Part shown: positions 26,491-35,972 of the stretch, one piece after another
How positions within the stretch are numbered: the stretch's first letter is position 1
How the letters are laid out: each line of letters opens with the position of its first letter
NCBI GenBank assembly: GCA_963755335.1
Contig: CAVWJW010000008.1
Span: 1,426,001 to 1,490,000 of the forward strand
Direction of reading: 5' to 3'
DNA from: UBA10649 sp963755335
GTDB lineage: Bacteria > Actinomycetota > Actinomycetes > S36-B12
Length of the DNA stretch: 64,000 nucleotides
Program-made: the position numbers and the translations under genes
The notes under the pieces: generated by a model
What the model saw: only the letters and a program-made list of their open reading frames with translations
The model's database searches: none
Told to the model about the DNA's origin: nothing

Positions 26491-27410
26491 ATGGCCATCA
26501 AGGAATCAGGAGCCAAGGAGAGCGCACCCGCCAAGCCCGGCGCGATGCCGCTCACCGAGCACCTGCGTGAGTTGCGAAACCGGCTCGTCAAGTCCGGCAT
26601 TGCCATCCTCATCGGGATGGTCATCGGGTGGATCTACTACCCGCAGCTGTTCAGCTGGCTCAGTGCACCCTTCAATGCCGTCGTCGACGGAGGCCCGCGC
26701 GGAGGGCCGCACGGTCACCCTCGCGCTCACCGGGCGTCGCCGACCCGTTCGTCCTGCAGATGCAGATCGCCGCGGTCGCCGGACTGATCCTCTCGTCGCC
26801 GGTATGGCTGTACCAGCTGTGGCGGTTCGTCACGCCCGGGCTGCACCGCCACGAGCGCCGCTGGGGCCTGGGCTTCGTCGCGGTCGCGGTGCCGCTGTTC
26901 CTCGCGGGCGTCGCTCTCGCCTATGTGGTCCTGCCGTACGGCCTGCAGATCCTCTTCGGCTTCACTCCCGATGGCGTCGAGAACATCGTGGCGGTGGATC
27001 GGTACCTGTCCTTCTTCCTCCGCATGATCATGGTCTTCGGCATCGGCTTCCTCGTGCCACTGCTGCTCGTCGTGCTCAACTTCGCCGGGGTGCTGTCCGG
27101 CCAGCGGCTGCTGAGCTGGTGGCGCTGGATCATCGTCTCGGTCATGGTCTTCGCGGCGGTCGCCACGCCCACGGGCGACCCGATCAACCTGATGCTGCTG
27201 GCCGGGCCCATCCTGCTTCTGGTGATGCTGGCCGTGGGCATCTCCCTGCTGAACGACAAGCGGCGGGCCCGACGGCGCAAGGATGCCGGCATCGACTTCT
27301 CCGATCTCGACGACGACGAGATCTCGCCGCTCGACGAGACACCGTCGCCCCTCGACACGACCCCTTCTCCGATTGACGACGACCCCTCACCGCTCGACGA
27401 GACCACCTAG
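26491..27410 (+). CDS. tatC: Sec-independent translocase TatC (two apparent frameshifts)
   Basis: Receptor subunit of the Tat pathway with six membrane helices. The N-terminus 'MPLTEHLRELRNRLVKS' holds the twin-Arg binding Glu. The frame breaks twice, each time by one extra base: near 26689 ('gacggagg') and near 26733 ('ccgggcg'). With both removed the sequence runs from 'PFNAVVD' through 'EARAEGRTVTLALTG' to 'VADPFVLQMQIA', giving about 305 residues. The tail is acidic with four or five repeats of a 'SPLD-T-PSP' type. Because tatA beside it is intact and Tat is widely needed in actinobacteria, sequence error is the likely cause. Confidence 0.9.
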
Positions 27411-27413
27411 TCA

Positions 27414-28316
27414 ATGACACAGGGCGAGGTGTGGGTCATCGCGAACCCACAGGCCGGGGCCGGCCGCGGCATTCGCCACGCCAGCGAGGTCACGCGCAGG
27501 CTGCACGCGGCGGGTATCGCGACCCGCCTCATCAGCCCGGCCTCGGAGGACGCGACGGTGCACGTGAGCGCGGCGGCCGTGGCGGCGAGGGCGCGCGCCG
27601 TGATCGCCAGCGGCGGTGACGGCACCGTCCACGCCGTGTTGCAGTCCATCGTCGGCACGCAGGTGCCCTTCGGGATCATTGCCGGCGGGTCGGGCGATGA
27701 CATCGCCGCAAGCCTGGGCTTCCCGGTCCACGGCGCCGTCCCCATCGGCGACTATCTGGTCGCGTCGCTGTCGGCGATGACGACTCGAGCGATCGACGTT
27801 GGCTCGGTCACCTGTGCGGACGGGGCGACGAGGTTCTTCGTCGGGGTCCTGTCGACCGGCTTCGACTCCGCCGTCAACGAGCGGGCCAACACGATGACCC
27901 GGCTGGGTGGACAGCGGTACAACGTGGCCATCCTCCGCGAGCTGGCCTCGTTCCGGCCGGTGGCCTACGACGTGACGATCGATGGCACGCGGATCCAGGC
28001 CGAGGGCATGCTGGTGGCAGTCGGCAACGGCCACCGGTACGGGGGCGGCATGCTGGTGTGCCCCGACGCGACACCCGACGACGGACTGCTCGACCTGACC
28101 TGGCTCGGGGCCGTCTCGACCCCCACCTTCCTGCGCTCGCTGCCCTCGGTCTACACCGGTCGGCACGTGACGAAGCCATTCGTCACGACCCACCGCGGCC
28201 GCGTCCTGTCGATCAGCGCACCGGGCCAGATCGCCTACGCCGACGGCGAACGCATCGGGCCTCTGCCCGTCAGCGTCGAGGCGGTGCCCGGCGTGCTGCG
28301 CGTGCTGCAGGGCTGA
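27414..28316 (+). CDS. Diacylglycerol/lipid kinase family protein
   Basis: ATP-dependent lipid kinase of the DAGK/YegS/BmrU family, 300 residues. The N-terminal strand 'VWVIANPQAGAGRG' and the ATP motif 'ASGGDGTVHAVL' are typical. The next motif, usually a GTGND-like sequence, is 'GGSGDDIAASLG' here, a conservative but visible departure. A C-terminal beta domain contains 'VAVGNGHRYGGGM' and 'PDDGLLDL'. It starts three bases after the tatC stop, so it shares that transcript. Substrate (diacylglycerol or another lipid) is not resolved. Confidence 0.87.
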   Translation: MTQGEVWVIANPQAGAGRGIRHASEVTRRLHAAGIATRLISPASEDATVHVSAAAVAARARAVIASGGDGTVHAVLQSIVGTQVPFGIIAGGSGDDIAASLGFPVHGAVPIGDYLVASLSAMTTRAIDVGSVTCADGATRFFVGVLSTGFDSAVNERANTMTRLGGQRYNVAILRELASFRPVAYDVTIDGTRIQAEGMLVAVGNGHRYGGGMLVCPDATPDDGLLDLTWLGAVSTPTFLRSLPSVYTGRHVTKPFVTTHRGRVLSISAPGQIAYADGERIGPLPVSVEAVPGVLRVLQG

Positions 28317-28332
28317 CCTCCCGCGCAGGCCG

Positions 28333-28344
28333 TAATCTGCTGTC
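28333..28344 (+). promoter_or_regulatory. Leaderless-type -10 hexamer before helY
   Basis: TAATCT at 28333-28338, six bases before the ATG at 28345. Confidence 0.65.
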
Positions 28345-31077
28345 ATGCCCACCGCCGCCGAGCGCTATGCCGCCGCGATGGCCCGGGGCAAGGCCGACCG
28401 CACGCACCTCGGGGCCTTCTCGCGCGAGTACGTCTTCGGCCTCGACGACTTCCAGCTGCGGGCCTGCCGCGCCCTCGAGGACGGACTGGGGGTGCTCGTC
28501 GCCGCGCCCACCGGCTCCGGAAAGACCGTCGTGGGGGAGTTCGCCATCCACCTGGCACTGGCCGAGGGACGCAAGTGCTTCTACACGACGCCGATCAAGG
28601 CCCTGTCCAACCAGAAGTACAACGATCTCGTCGACCGCCACGGGGCGGCCAACGTCGGCCTCCTCACGGGCGACAACAGCATCAACGGCGAGGCGCCGAT
28701 TGTCGTGATGACGACCGAGGTCCTGCGCAACATGCTGTACGCGGGCTCAACGACGCTGCATCGCCTCGGCTACGTGGTGATGGACGAGGTGCACTACCTG
28801 GCCGATCGCTTCCGCGGCGCCGTGTGGGAGGAGGTGATCATCCACCTGCCCGAGCCGGTCACGGTCGTGGCGCTGTCCGCAACGGTCAGCAACGCCGAGG
28901 AGTTCGGCGCGTGGCTGGAGACCGTGCGCGGGGAGACGGCGATCGTCGTCGAGGAGCATCGCCCCGTGCCGCTGTGGCAGCACGTCATGGCCGGACCGCG
29001 GATGTACGACCTGTTCGTCGACGACGACCAGCACGTGGTCAACCCGGAGCTGGTGCGGATCGCGCGGGAGCAGGAGCGCCAGGACCGCCCGGCACACCGC
29101 GGTCGACAGACCCGGGACCGGTCACGCCATCGCGGTCCCAAGACGCCGTGGCGAAGCGAGGTGGCCGACCGGCTCGACCGCGACGGGCTCCTGCCCGCGA
29201 TCTACTTCCTCTTCAGTCGCGCCGGCTGCGACGAGGCGGTACGCCAGTGCCTGCATGCAGGCCTGCGGCTGACCACCGCCGACGAGCGCCGCGAGATCCG
29301 CTCGGCCGCCCTGAGCTCGACGCTCGAGCTCCCCGACGAGGACCTCGCCGCGCTCGGGTTCGACGAGTGGCTTGAGGCGCTGGAGCGCGGCCTCGCCGCC
29401 CACCATGCGGGACTGCTCCCGGTGTTCAAGGAGATCGTCGAGGGCCTGTTCCAGCGTGGTCTCATCAAGGTCGTCTTCGCGACCGAGACCCTCGCGCTCG
29501 GGATCAACATGCCGGCCAAGTCGGTGGTCCTCGAACGACTGGTCAAGTGGAACGGCGAGACCCACGTCGACCTCACGCCGGGGGAGTACACCCAGCTCAC
29601 CGGTCGAGCCGGCCGACGCGGCATCGACATCGAGGGGCATGCCGTGGTGCTGTGGCAACCCGGGCTGGATCCGCGCCAGCTCGCCGGACTCGCCTCCACG
29701 CGCACCTACCCGCTCCGCTCGTCGTTCCAGCCCTCGTACAACATGGCCGTCAATCTCGTCTCCCGCATGGGTCGGCACGCGGCACGCGAGGTCCTCGAGA
29801 CATCGTTCGCGCAGTTCCAGGCCGATCGCAGTGTGGTGGGCCTGGCGACCGAGCTGCGCAAGGTCGAGGAGGCTCGCGACGGCTACCGCCAGGCGATGGA
29901 CTGCCACCTCGGCGACTTCTTCGAGTACTCCGAGCTGCGCGAGGCGATCAGCCAACGTGAGAAGGACCTGAGCCGACGGGCCGCCGCCGAGCGACGCGAC
30001 GCCGCCGAGGAGTCGTGGCACAACCTGCGCCAGGGCGACGTGTTCATGATCCCGTCCGGCCGACGATCCGGGCCGGCCGTCGTCCTCGACAGCCGACGAC
30101 ATCGCAGCCCGCGCGACGTCAACCGGCCCATGGTCCTCACCGCCGACGGGCAGGTGCGGCGCATGTCGAACGCCGACACCAGCCAGCCGGTCGTGGCCTT
30201 CACCCACATACCCGTCCCGAAGGGATTCGTCGCCAGGGATGCGCACGCCCGACGCGACCTCGTGTCGGCGCTCAAGTCCGCCGTGGCCGACGTGCCTCAC
30301 GACCAGCGCCGCCGACGCATGTCAGGAGCGGACGACACCGAGATCCAGGAGCTGCGGGCTCGCCTGCGGGCGCATCCGTGCCACGGCTGCTCCGATCGCG
30401 AGGTGCACGCCAGGTGGGCGGAGCGCTATCACCGGACGGCGCGGCAGATCCGCGAGATCGAGCGCAAGGTCGACGGGCGCACCAACTCGATCGCCAAGCG
30501 CTTCGACCGGGTCTGCGAGGTACTCACCGATCTTGGCTACCTCTCCGCGTCGGGCGACTCCGCCCAGGTCACGGAGTCAGGCCGAACCCTCATGCGGCTC
30601 TACACCGAATCCGACCTCCTTGCCGCCCAGTCGCTGCTCGACGGGCACTGGAGCGCCCTCACGTCCGCCGAGCTCGCAGCAGTCGCGTCGGCCGTCGTGT
30701 ACGAGTCGCGAGGTTCGGAGGACGAGCAGCCCGTCCCGTCACCGACCCAGGGCATCCGCGTGTCCGTCGAGCGCCTCGTCGACCTCTGGGGCGAGCTGCA
30801 CGAACTCGAGGCGCGGCACGGGCTGTCGATCACGCGTCGCCCGGACCCGGGGATGGTCGACGCGACCTACCGGTGGGCCACAGGGGCCAACCTGCTTCAG
30901 GTGCTCACGCACGCCGACATCACGGCCGGGGACTTCGTGCGCTGGTGCCGACAGGTGATCGACATGCTCGGCCAGATCGCCCAGGCCCTAGAGCCCGGCG
31001 ACCCGCTCCGCATGCGCGCCAACGAGGCGGCCGATCTCGTCAATCGAGGCGTGGTGGCCTACTCGTCGGCGGTCTGA
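28345..31077 (+). CDS. helY: DEAD/DEAH-box helicase HelY (Ski2/Mtr4-like)
   Basis: Superfamily 2 helicase of the Ski2-like group, 910 residues, likely acting on RNA. Walker A 'APTGSGKTVVGEFA' (residues 52-65), DEVH box 'VMDEVHYLADRFRG', motif III 'LSATVSN', motif V 'GINMPAKSVV' and motif VI 'QLTGRAGRRGID' are all present. The last 300 residues resemble the Ski2 C-terminal helical domain, with Cys residues in 'HPCHGCSD'. Overlaps the convergent exonuclease by 19 bases. Confidence 0.93.
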   Translation: MPTAAERYAAAMARGKADRTHLGAFSREYVFGLDDFQLRACRALEDGLGVLVAAPTGSGKTVVGEFAIHLALAEGRKCFYTTPIKALSNQKYNDLVDRHGAANVGLLTGDNSINGEAPIVVMTTEVLRNMLYAGSTTLHRLGYVVMDEVHYLADRFRGAVWEEVIIHLPEPVTVVALSATVSNAEEFGAWLETVRGETAIVVEEHRPVPLWQHVMAGPRMYDLFVDDDQHVVNPELVRIAREQERQDRPAHRGRQTRDRSRHRGPKTPWRSEVADRLDRDGLLPAIYFLFSRAGCDEAVRQCLHAGLRLTTADERREIRSAALSSTLELPDEDLAALGFDEWLEALERGLAAHHAGLLPVFKEIVEGLFQRGLIKVVFATETLALGINMPAKSVVLERLVKWNGETHVDLTPGEYTQLTGRAGRRGIDIEGHAVVLWQPGLDPRQLAGLASTRTYPLRSSFQPSYNMAVNLVSRMGRHAAREVLETSFAQFQADRSVVGLATELRKVEEARDGYRQAMDCHLGDFFEYSELREAISQREKDLSRRAAAERRDAAEESWHNLRQGDVFMIPSGRRSGPAVVLDSRRHRSPRDVNRPMVLTADGQVRRMSNADTSQPVVAFTHIPVPKGFVARDAHARRDLVSALKSAVADVPHDQRRRRMSGADDTEIQELRARLRAHPCHGCSDREVHARWAERYHRTARQIREIERKVDGRTNSIAKRFDRVCEVLTDLGYLSASGDSAQVTESGRTLMRLYTESDLLAAQSLLDGHWSALTSAELAAVASAVVYESRGSEDEQPVPSPTQGIRVSVERLVDLWGELHELEARHGLSITRRPDPGMVDATYRWATGANLLQVLTHADITAGDFVRWCRQVIDMLGQIAQALEPGDPLRMRANEAADLVNRGVVAYSSAV

Positions 31078-31994
31078 GCGGACAGGGCCGCGATGAGCGC
31101 CTCCGCCTGACGCTGCACGCCCCACTCCTCGGCGATGCCGGCAAAGGCGTCAGGGTCGGCGGCCGGCCGCTGGGCGCTGACGTCGAGGTCCGTGACGGCA
31201 AGCGCGACGGTCCGTGCCCGCCGCACCGCATCGGGGTCGGCGAGGAGGGACCCAGCCAGGCGCGGCGTCATCGGCTTGCGTGCGGGGGTGGCCTCGGCCA
31301 CGGCCAGAACCTCCTCCAGACCGCCGAAGGCGGTCACGAGAGCCGTCGCCGTCTTGGCTCCGATGCCGGCGACCCCGGGGAGTCCGTCCGACGGGTCGCC
31401 GCGCAGAACGGCGAGGTCGACGTACTGAGCCGGGCCCACACCGAACCGCTCCACGACAGAGTCCGGATCCAGCAGCGGCCACTTGTCCATGCCGCCGTTG
31501 ACGGTGAGGAGCAGGGACACTCGGGCATCCACCACCTGGACGAGATCACGGTCACCCGAGACGACGACGACCGGGCGCTCCTCCTGTGCGGCCACCGACG
31601 CGATGACGTCGTCCGCCTCGTAGCCGTCGACCCCCCGCGCTCCGATCCCGGCAGCGGCCAGCAGGGCGAAGATCGCGCGGGCCTGCTCGCCCAGGGACTC
31701 CGGCTCGGCCTCTGCGCCCGCCGCACGGCCCTCCTCCGAGTCGGCCACGCGATGTGCCTTGTAGGTCGAGATGAGGTCCACGCGCCACTGCGGCCGCCAG
31801 TCGTTGTCCCAGCAGGGGACCACGTCGACGGGTCGATGGTCGACCACCAGCCGCGTGACCGTCGGAAGGAACCCCCGCAGCGCGTTGTTCGGGCGGCCGT
31901 CCGGGGCGGTGAGGGACTCCGGCTGGGAATGGAAGGCGCGGTAGTACAGGGAAGCGGAATCGAGGAGCAGGACCGGTCGCGGCGCATCGGGCAT
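31059..31994 (-). CDS. 5'-3' exonuclease (FEN/PolI N-terminal type)
   Basis: A 311-residue stand-alone homologue of the 5'-3' exonuclease domain of DNA polymerase I (Rv2090 type). The metal-site acids are in 'LLLDSASLYYRAF' at the N-terminus, 'GYEADDVIASVA' near residue 130 and 'VVSGDRDLVQVV' near residue 147. The helix-hairpin-helix DNA-binding motif is 'LPGVAGIGAKTATALV'. The frame is open far upstream, but the ATG at 31994 gives the family N-terminus. A weak CAGACT hexamer lies six bases upstream of it. Confidence 0.9.
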   Translation of the reverse strand: MPDAPRPVLLLDSASLYYRAFHSQPESLTAPDGRPNNALRGFLPTVTRLVVDHRPVDVVPCWDNDWRPQWRVDLISTYKAHRVADSEEGRAAGAEAEPESLGEQARAIFALLAAAGIGARGVDGYEADDVIASVAAQEERPVVVVSGDRDLVQVVDARVSLLLTVNGGMDKWPLLDPDSVVERFGVGPAQYVDLAVLRGDPSDGLPGVAGIGAKTATALVTAFGGLEEVLAVAEATPARKPMTPRLAGSLLADPDAVRRARTVALAVTDLDVSAQRPAADPDAFAGIAEEWGVQRQAEALIAALSAQTADE

Positions 31995-32035
31995 CACCGA
32001 AGTCTGGCAGACGCCGCGCTCGCCGGGGCAGCGCA

Positions 32036-32041
32036 TAGACT
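32036..32041 (+). promoter_or_regulatory. Candidate -10 for the M24 peptidase operon
   Basis: TAGACT at 32036-32041, followed by a leader with GAGGGAGGG before the ATG at 32064. Confidence 0.45.
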
Positions 32042-32063
32042 CGACGAACCAGAGGGAGGGCGC

Positions 32064-33170
32064 ATGCTCGGGAGTGATTTCGGCGGCCGCATGGCCGCGG
32101 TCGCACGTGAGGCTGCCGCCTCCGGAATCGACGCGGTGCTCGTTACGCCCGGACCTGATCTGCAGTACCTCGTGGGTTACGAGGCGATCCCGTTGGAACG
32201 GCTCACCTGCCTGGTCATCCCTGCCGCGGGCGACCCGTCCCTCGTCGTGCCACGGCTCGAGCTCCTCGCCGCCCAGGCGAGTCCGGCCCAGGCCCTGGGC
32301 CTCGCCATGCATCCCTGGGGCGAGAACGACGACCCGTTCGCGCTGGTGGCCGGCCTGCTGCCGGCCGCGGCCACCGTGGCGGTCGACAACCACATGTGGG
32401 CCGAGAAGGTGCTGCGCCTGCGCGACGCCATGCCCGGGGCGCGGCAGGTGCTGGCCGGGCAGGCGATCTCCCAGCTGCGGATGCGCAAGGACGCGCGGGA
32501 GATCGACGCGCTGCTCGCGGCCGGTGCGGCCATCGACACCGTCCACGCAAAGGTCCCGACGTTCCTGCGGCCCGGTCGCACCGAACGTGAGGTGGGTGCC
32601 GACATCGCTGCGGCGATCCTCGATGCGGGCCACGTGCGCGTCGACTTCGTCATCGTCGCGAGCGGGCCCAACGGCGCCAGTCCGCATCACGAGGTCTCGG
32701 ACCGGGTCATCGAGCGCGGCGACGCGGTCGTCGTCGACATCGGCGGCACGATGCCGGACGGGTACCGCAGTGACTGCACGCGCACCTACGCGGTCGAGGC
32801 AGCCTCGTCGGCCTTCCTCGAGTCCTATGCAGCCCTGCAGGACGCCCAGGCGGCGGCTGTCGCGCATGCGCGGTCCGGCGTCTCATGCGAGAGCATCGAT
32901 TCCGCGGCGCGATACGTCCTGACGGGGGCGGGGCTGGGACCGCTGTTCATCCACCGCACCGGCCACGGCATCGGGCTCGAGACGCATGAGGAGCCCTACA
33001 TCGTCGCGGGCAACGAGCTGCTGCTCGAACCGGGAATGGCCTTCAGCATCGAGCCCGGCTTCTATCTGGAGGGCGCGTACGGCGCCCGCATCGAGGACAT
33101 CGTGATCGCCACGGTCGATGGCGTCCTCGTCGCCAACAACCAGCCCCGCGAGCTGGTGATCTCGTCATGA
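32064..33170 (+). CDS. pepP: M24 family metallopeptidase (Xaa-Pro aminopeptidase-like)
   Basis: Creatinase-fold peptidase, 368 residues (PepE/Rv2089c type). An N-terminal creatinase domain precedes the pita-bread domain from about residue 150. Metal ligands are visible in order: Asp in 'VVVDIGGTMPDGYRSDCTR' (two Asp), His in 'IHRTGHGIGLETHE', Glu in 'SIEPGFYLEG' and Glu in 'GARIEDIV'. The ATG at 32064 has a strong ribosome site. ATGA overlap with the acyl-CoA dehydrogenase starts a three-gene operon. Confidence 0.9.
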   Translation: MLGSDFGGRMAAVAREAAASGIDAVLVTPGPDLQYLVGYEAIPLERLTCLVIPAAGDPSLVVPRLELLAAQASPAQALGLAMHPWGENDDPFALVAGLLPAAATVAVDNHMWAEKVLRLRDAMPGARQVLAGQAISQLRMRKDAREIDALLAAGAAIDTVHAKVPTFLRPGRTEREVGADIAAAILDAGHVRVDFVIVASGPNGASPHHEVSDRVIERGDAVVVDIGGTMPDGYRSDCTRTYAVEAASSAFLESYAALQDAQAAAVAHARSGVSCESIDSAARYVLTGAGLGPLFIHRTGHGIGLETHEEPYIVAGNELLLEPGMAFSIEPGFYLEGAYGARIEDIVIATVDGVLVANNQPRELVISS

Positions 33171-34342
33171 GCATCGCCTGGCGCGGCGCCTCCGTCACCC
33201 GGTTGATGCCCTCCCAGGAGTCCGTCGACCTGATGGCCATGGTCGAGGAGTTCGCTGCTGAGTCGCTGGCACCACGCGCCGCACAGGCCGAGGCCGACTC
33301 GGCCTTCGCCCGCGACGTCTTCACGACGATGGGGGACCTCGGCCTCCTCGGACTGCCGTTCGACGAGGAGTACGGGGGCGGGCAGCAGCCCTACGAGGTG
33401 GTGCTCTCCTCCCTCGAGGAGGTGGCTCGCGCCTGGCTCAGTGTCGGCGTCAGCCTAAGCGTGCACTACCTGTCCTGCTTCGCCCTCGCGAACTACGGCA
33501 CGCGCGAGCAGCGCGAGCGCTGGCTTCCCGACATGGTGGGCGGCACCCTGCTCGGCGCGTACTGCCTGTCGGAGTCGCACTCCGGCTCCGATGCAGCGGC
33601 CCTGGCGACCCGCGCCGAGCAGGTGGACGGCGGCTTCCGCGTCAACGGCACCAAGGCGTGGATCACCCACGGCGGGCGGGCCGACTTCTACTCGGCGATG
33701 GTGCGCACGTCGGACGACGGCGCGCGCGGGATCTCGTGCCTGCTCGTGGACGCCGACAGCGCCGGGCTCGGCTCGGCACCCCCCGAGCGCAAGATGGGAG
33801 CCACCTCGTCCCCCACCGCCCAGGTGATCTTCGACGACGTGTTCGTCGACCAGGACCGCCTCATCGGTCCGCTTGGCGGCGGCTTTCCCGTCGCGCTCGC
33901 CGCCCTGGACGCCGGGCGCCTCGGCATCGCCGCGTGTGCCGTCGGCCTGGGTCAGGCCGCCCTCGACGCCGCGGTCGACTACGCGCGCACGCGCCAGCAG
34001 TTCGGCCGGGCCATCGCCGACTTCCAGGGGGTCGCCTTCATGCTCGCGGACATGGCCACGGCGGTGGCTGGCGCCCGCGCGCAGTACCTGCATGCCGCGC
34101 GCCTGAAGGATGCCGGCCTGCCCTACGGGACGCAGGCGGCCATGGCGAAGCTCGCCGCGACCGACGCCGCGATGAGGGTGACCACGGATGCCATCCAGGT
34201 TCTGGGCGGCGCCGGCTATACGCAGGACTTCCCTGTGGAGCGGTACTTCCGCGAGGCCAAGGCCCTGCAGATCGTCGAAGGCACCAACCAGATCCAGCGC
34301 ATGGTGATCGGCCGGGCGTTGCAGAGCGGTTCTGGTCGGTGA
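33167..34342 (+). CDS. Acyl-CoA dehydrogenase
   Basis: FAD-dependent acyl-CoA dehydrogenase, 391 residues. Signatures: 'LLGLPFDEEYGG' in the N-terminal helical domain, 'AYCLSESHSGSDAAALAT' at the FAD-binding sheet, 'TKAWITHGG', 'YARTRQQFGRAI', and 'ALQIVEGTNQIQRMVIGR', where the Glu before GTNQ is at the catalytic-base position of short-chain enzymes. Chain-length preference cannot be read reliably. Overlaps both neighbours (ATGA before, GTGA after). Confidence 0.93.
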   Translation: MSIAWRGASVTRLMPSQESVDLMAMVEEFAAESLAPRAAQAEADSAFARDVFTTMGDLGLLGLPFDEEYGGGQQPYEVVLSSLEEVARAWLSVGVSLSVHYLSCFALANYGTREQRERWLPDMVGGTLLGAYCLSESHSGSDAAALATRAEQVDGGFRVNGTKAWITHGGRADFYSAMVRTSDDGARGISCLLVDADSAGLGSAPPERKMGATSSPTAQVIFDDVFVDQDRLIGPLGGGFPVALAALDAGRLGIAACAVGLGQAALDAAVDYARTRQQFGRAIADFQGVAFMLADMATAVAGARAQYLHAARLKDAGLPYGTQAAMAKLAATDAAMRVTTDAIQVLGGAGYTQDFPVERYFREAKALQIVEGTNQIQRMVIGRALQSGSGR

Positions 34343-35970
34343 CGGCACCTGCCTGGTCCGCCACGGAGCGCGTCCTCCTGCACGGCGGCACGATCTACTC
34401 GCCGGTCAGCCCGTTCGCCACGTCCATGCTCGTCGACGGCGACACGATCGCGTGGCTCGGCGAGGACTCGGCCGCGGATGCACATCGCGACGCGGCGGAC
34501 CGGGTCGTGGACCTGCGCGGCGCACTGGTCACGCCCGGTTTTGTCGACGCGCACGTTCACACCACCAGCAGCGGCCTGACTCTCACCGGGCTCGACCTGT
34601 CCCGCACGACGTCCCTCCAGGAGGCGCTCGGCCTGCTGGAGGCGAGGGCCCGGAGTCTGCGCGGGGGAGTCATCCTCGGCCACGGCTGGGACGAGACACG
34701 TTGGGCCGAGCGAAGGCCGCCGACACGAAGCGAGCTCGATCGCGCGTCCTGGGGGAGCGTGGTCTACCTCTCCCGGATCGACGTGCACTCGGCTGCGGTG
34801 TCGAGTGCCCTGCTGGCCGCGGTGCCCGGAGTGCGCGACCTCGTGGGCTACGACCCCGACCAGCCGCTCACCCAGCAGGCGCACCATGTCGTCCGCGAGG
34901 CCGCGCTGGCCACGGTCTCCCCGAGCCAGCGGCGCCGGGCGCAGCGCACGGCGCGCGAGCACGCCGCCAGCCTCGGCATCGTGGCGCTCCACGAGATGGC
35001 CGGTCCGAGCATCTCCGGGATCGACGACCTCAGCGACCTCATCGAACTGTCCGCTGCCGAGTCGGGTCCGCTGGTGTTCGGCTTCTGGGGAGAGCTCGCC
35101 CAGGAGGGCGGGATCGAGCGAGCCCAAGGTGCCGGTGCCCATGCCGTCGGCGGCGACCTGTCGGTCGACGGAGCGCTCGGCTCGCGAACAGCGTGCCTGT
35201 CGATGCCCTACCTCGACGCGCCGCACACCCGGGGCGCGCGCTACCTGACCGTCGACGAGATCACCGAGCACGTGGTCCTGGTCTCGCAGGCGGCGATGCA
35301 GGTTGCCTTCCACTGCATCGGCGACGCGGCCTGCGCGGACGTGCTCTCGGGCTTCCGGGCCGCGGCGGATCGGCTGGGCCCGGAGGCGGTTCGCCGGCTC
35401 GGACACCGCCTCGAGCACGTCGAGATGGTGACCGACGCTGGGGTGGCGACGATGGCTGAACTGGGCATCGCCGCGAGCATGCAGCCGATGTTCGACGCGC
35501 TCTGGGGCGGGCCCCAAGGCATGTACGAGCAGCGACTGGGAGCAGGGCGCGCCACGACGATGAACCGCATCGGCGATCTGGTGGCCGCTGGCGTCGTCGT
35601 GGCCTTCGGTTCGGACTCCCCGGTCACCGACCTGGGGCCCTGGCAGGCTGTCCGGGCCGCGATGCTCCACCACCAGGCCGACCAGCGCATCTCGGCGCGG
35701 GCCGCCTTCTCCGCGCACAGCCGGAGCGGCTGGCGAGCTGTGGGACGTTCGGACGCTGGCGCGCTGGCGCCTGGGGCACCGGCGCACTACGCCGTGTGGG
35801 ACGTCAGCGAGGTGGTGGTGCAGGCTCCCGACGAGCGGCTGGCTGCCTGGTCGACCGATCCGCGCAGCGGCACGCCCGGGCTGCCGGCACTGATCGACGC
35901 ATCGCCGCTGCCCGACTGCCTTCGCACGGTCGCCTCGGGTCGGACGATCCACGAGGCACTCGAGGACTAG
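34339..35970 (+). CDS. Amidohydrolase family protein (YtcJ type)
   Basis: A 543-residue metal-dependent amidohydrolase of the YtcJ subgroup. Metal ligands are visible: His-x-His in 'GFVDAHVHTTSSGLTL', His in 'AFHCIGDAACADV', His in 'GHRLEHVEMV' and Asp in 'AFGSDSPVTDLGPW'. The substrate is unknown; related enzymes act on N-substituted amides. The chosen GTG overlaps the dehydrogenase stop, which argues for translation coupling. lnt follows three bases later. Confidence 0.9.
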   Translation: MTAPAWSATERVLLHGGTIYSPVSPFATSMLVDGDTIAWLGEDSAADAHRDAADRVVDLRGALVTPGFVDAHVHTTSSGLTLTGLDLSRTTSLQEALGLLEARARSLRGGVILGHGWDETRWAERRPPTRSELDRASWGSVVYLSRIDVHSAAVSSALLAAVPGVRDLVGYDPDQPLTQQAHHVVREAALATVSPSQRRRAQRTAREHAASLGIVALHEMAGPSISGIDDLSDLIELSAAESGPLVFGFWGELAQEGGIERAQGAGAHAVGGDLSVDGALGSRTACLSMPYLDAPHTRGARYLTVDEITEHVVLVSQAAMQVAFHCIGDAACADVLSGFRAAADRLGPEAVRRLGHRLEHVEMVTDAGVATMAELGIAASMQPMFDALWGGPQGMYEQRLGAGRATTMNRIGDLVAAGVVVAFGSDSPVTDLGPWQAVRAAMLHHQADQRISARAAFSAHSRSGWRAVGRSDAGALAPGAPAHYAVWDVSEVVVQAPDERLAAWSTDPRSGTPGLPALIDASPLPDCLRTVASGRTIHEALED

Positions 35971-35972
35971 CA

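Noticed and set aside
26680..26740. tatC as a pseudogene
   Set aside because: Two nearby single-base insertions with perfect protein continuity on both sides fit consensus errors better, and tatA is intact.
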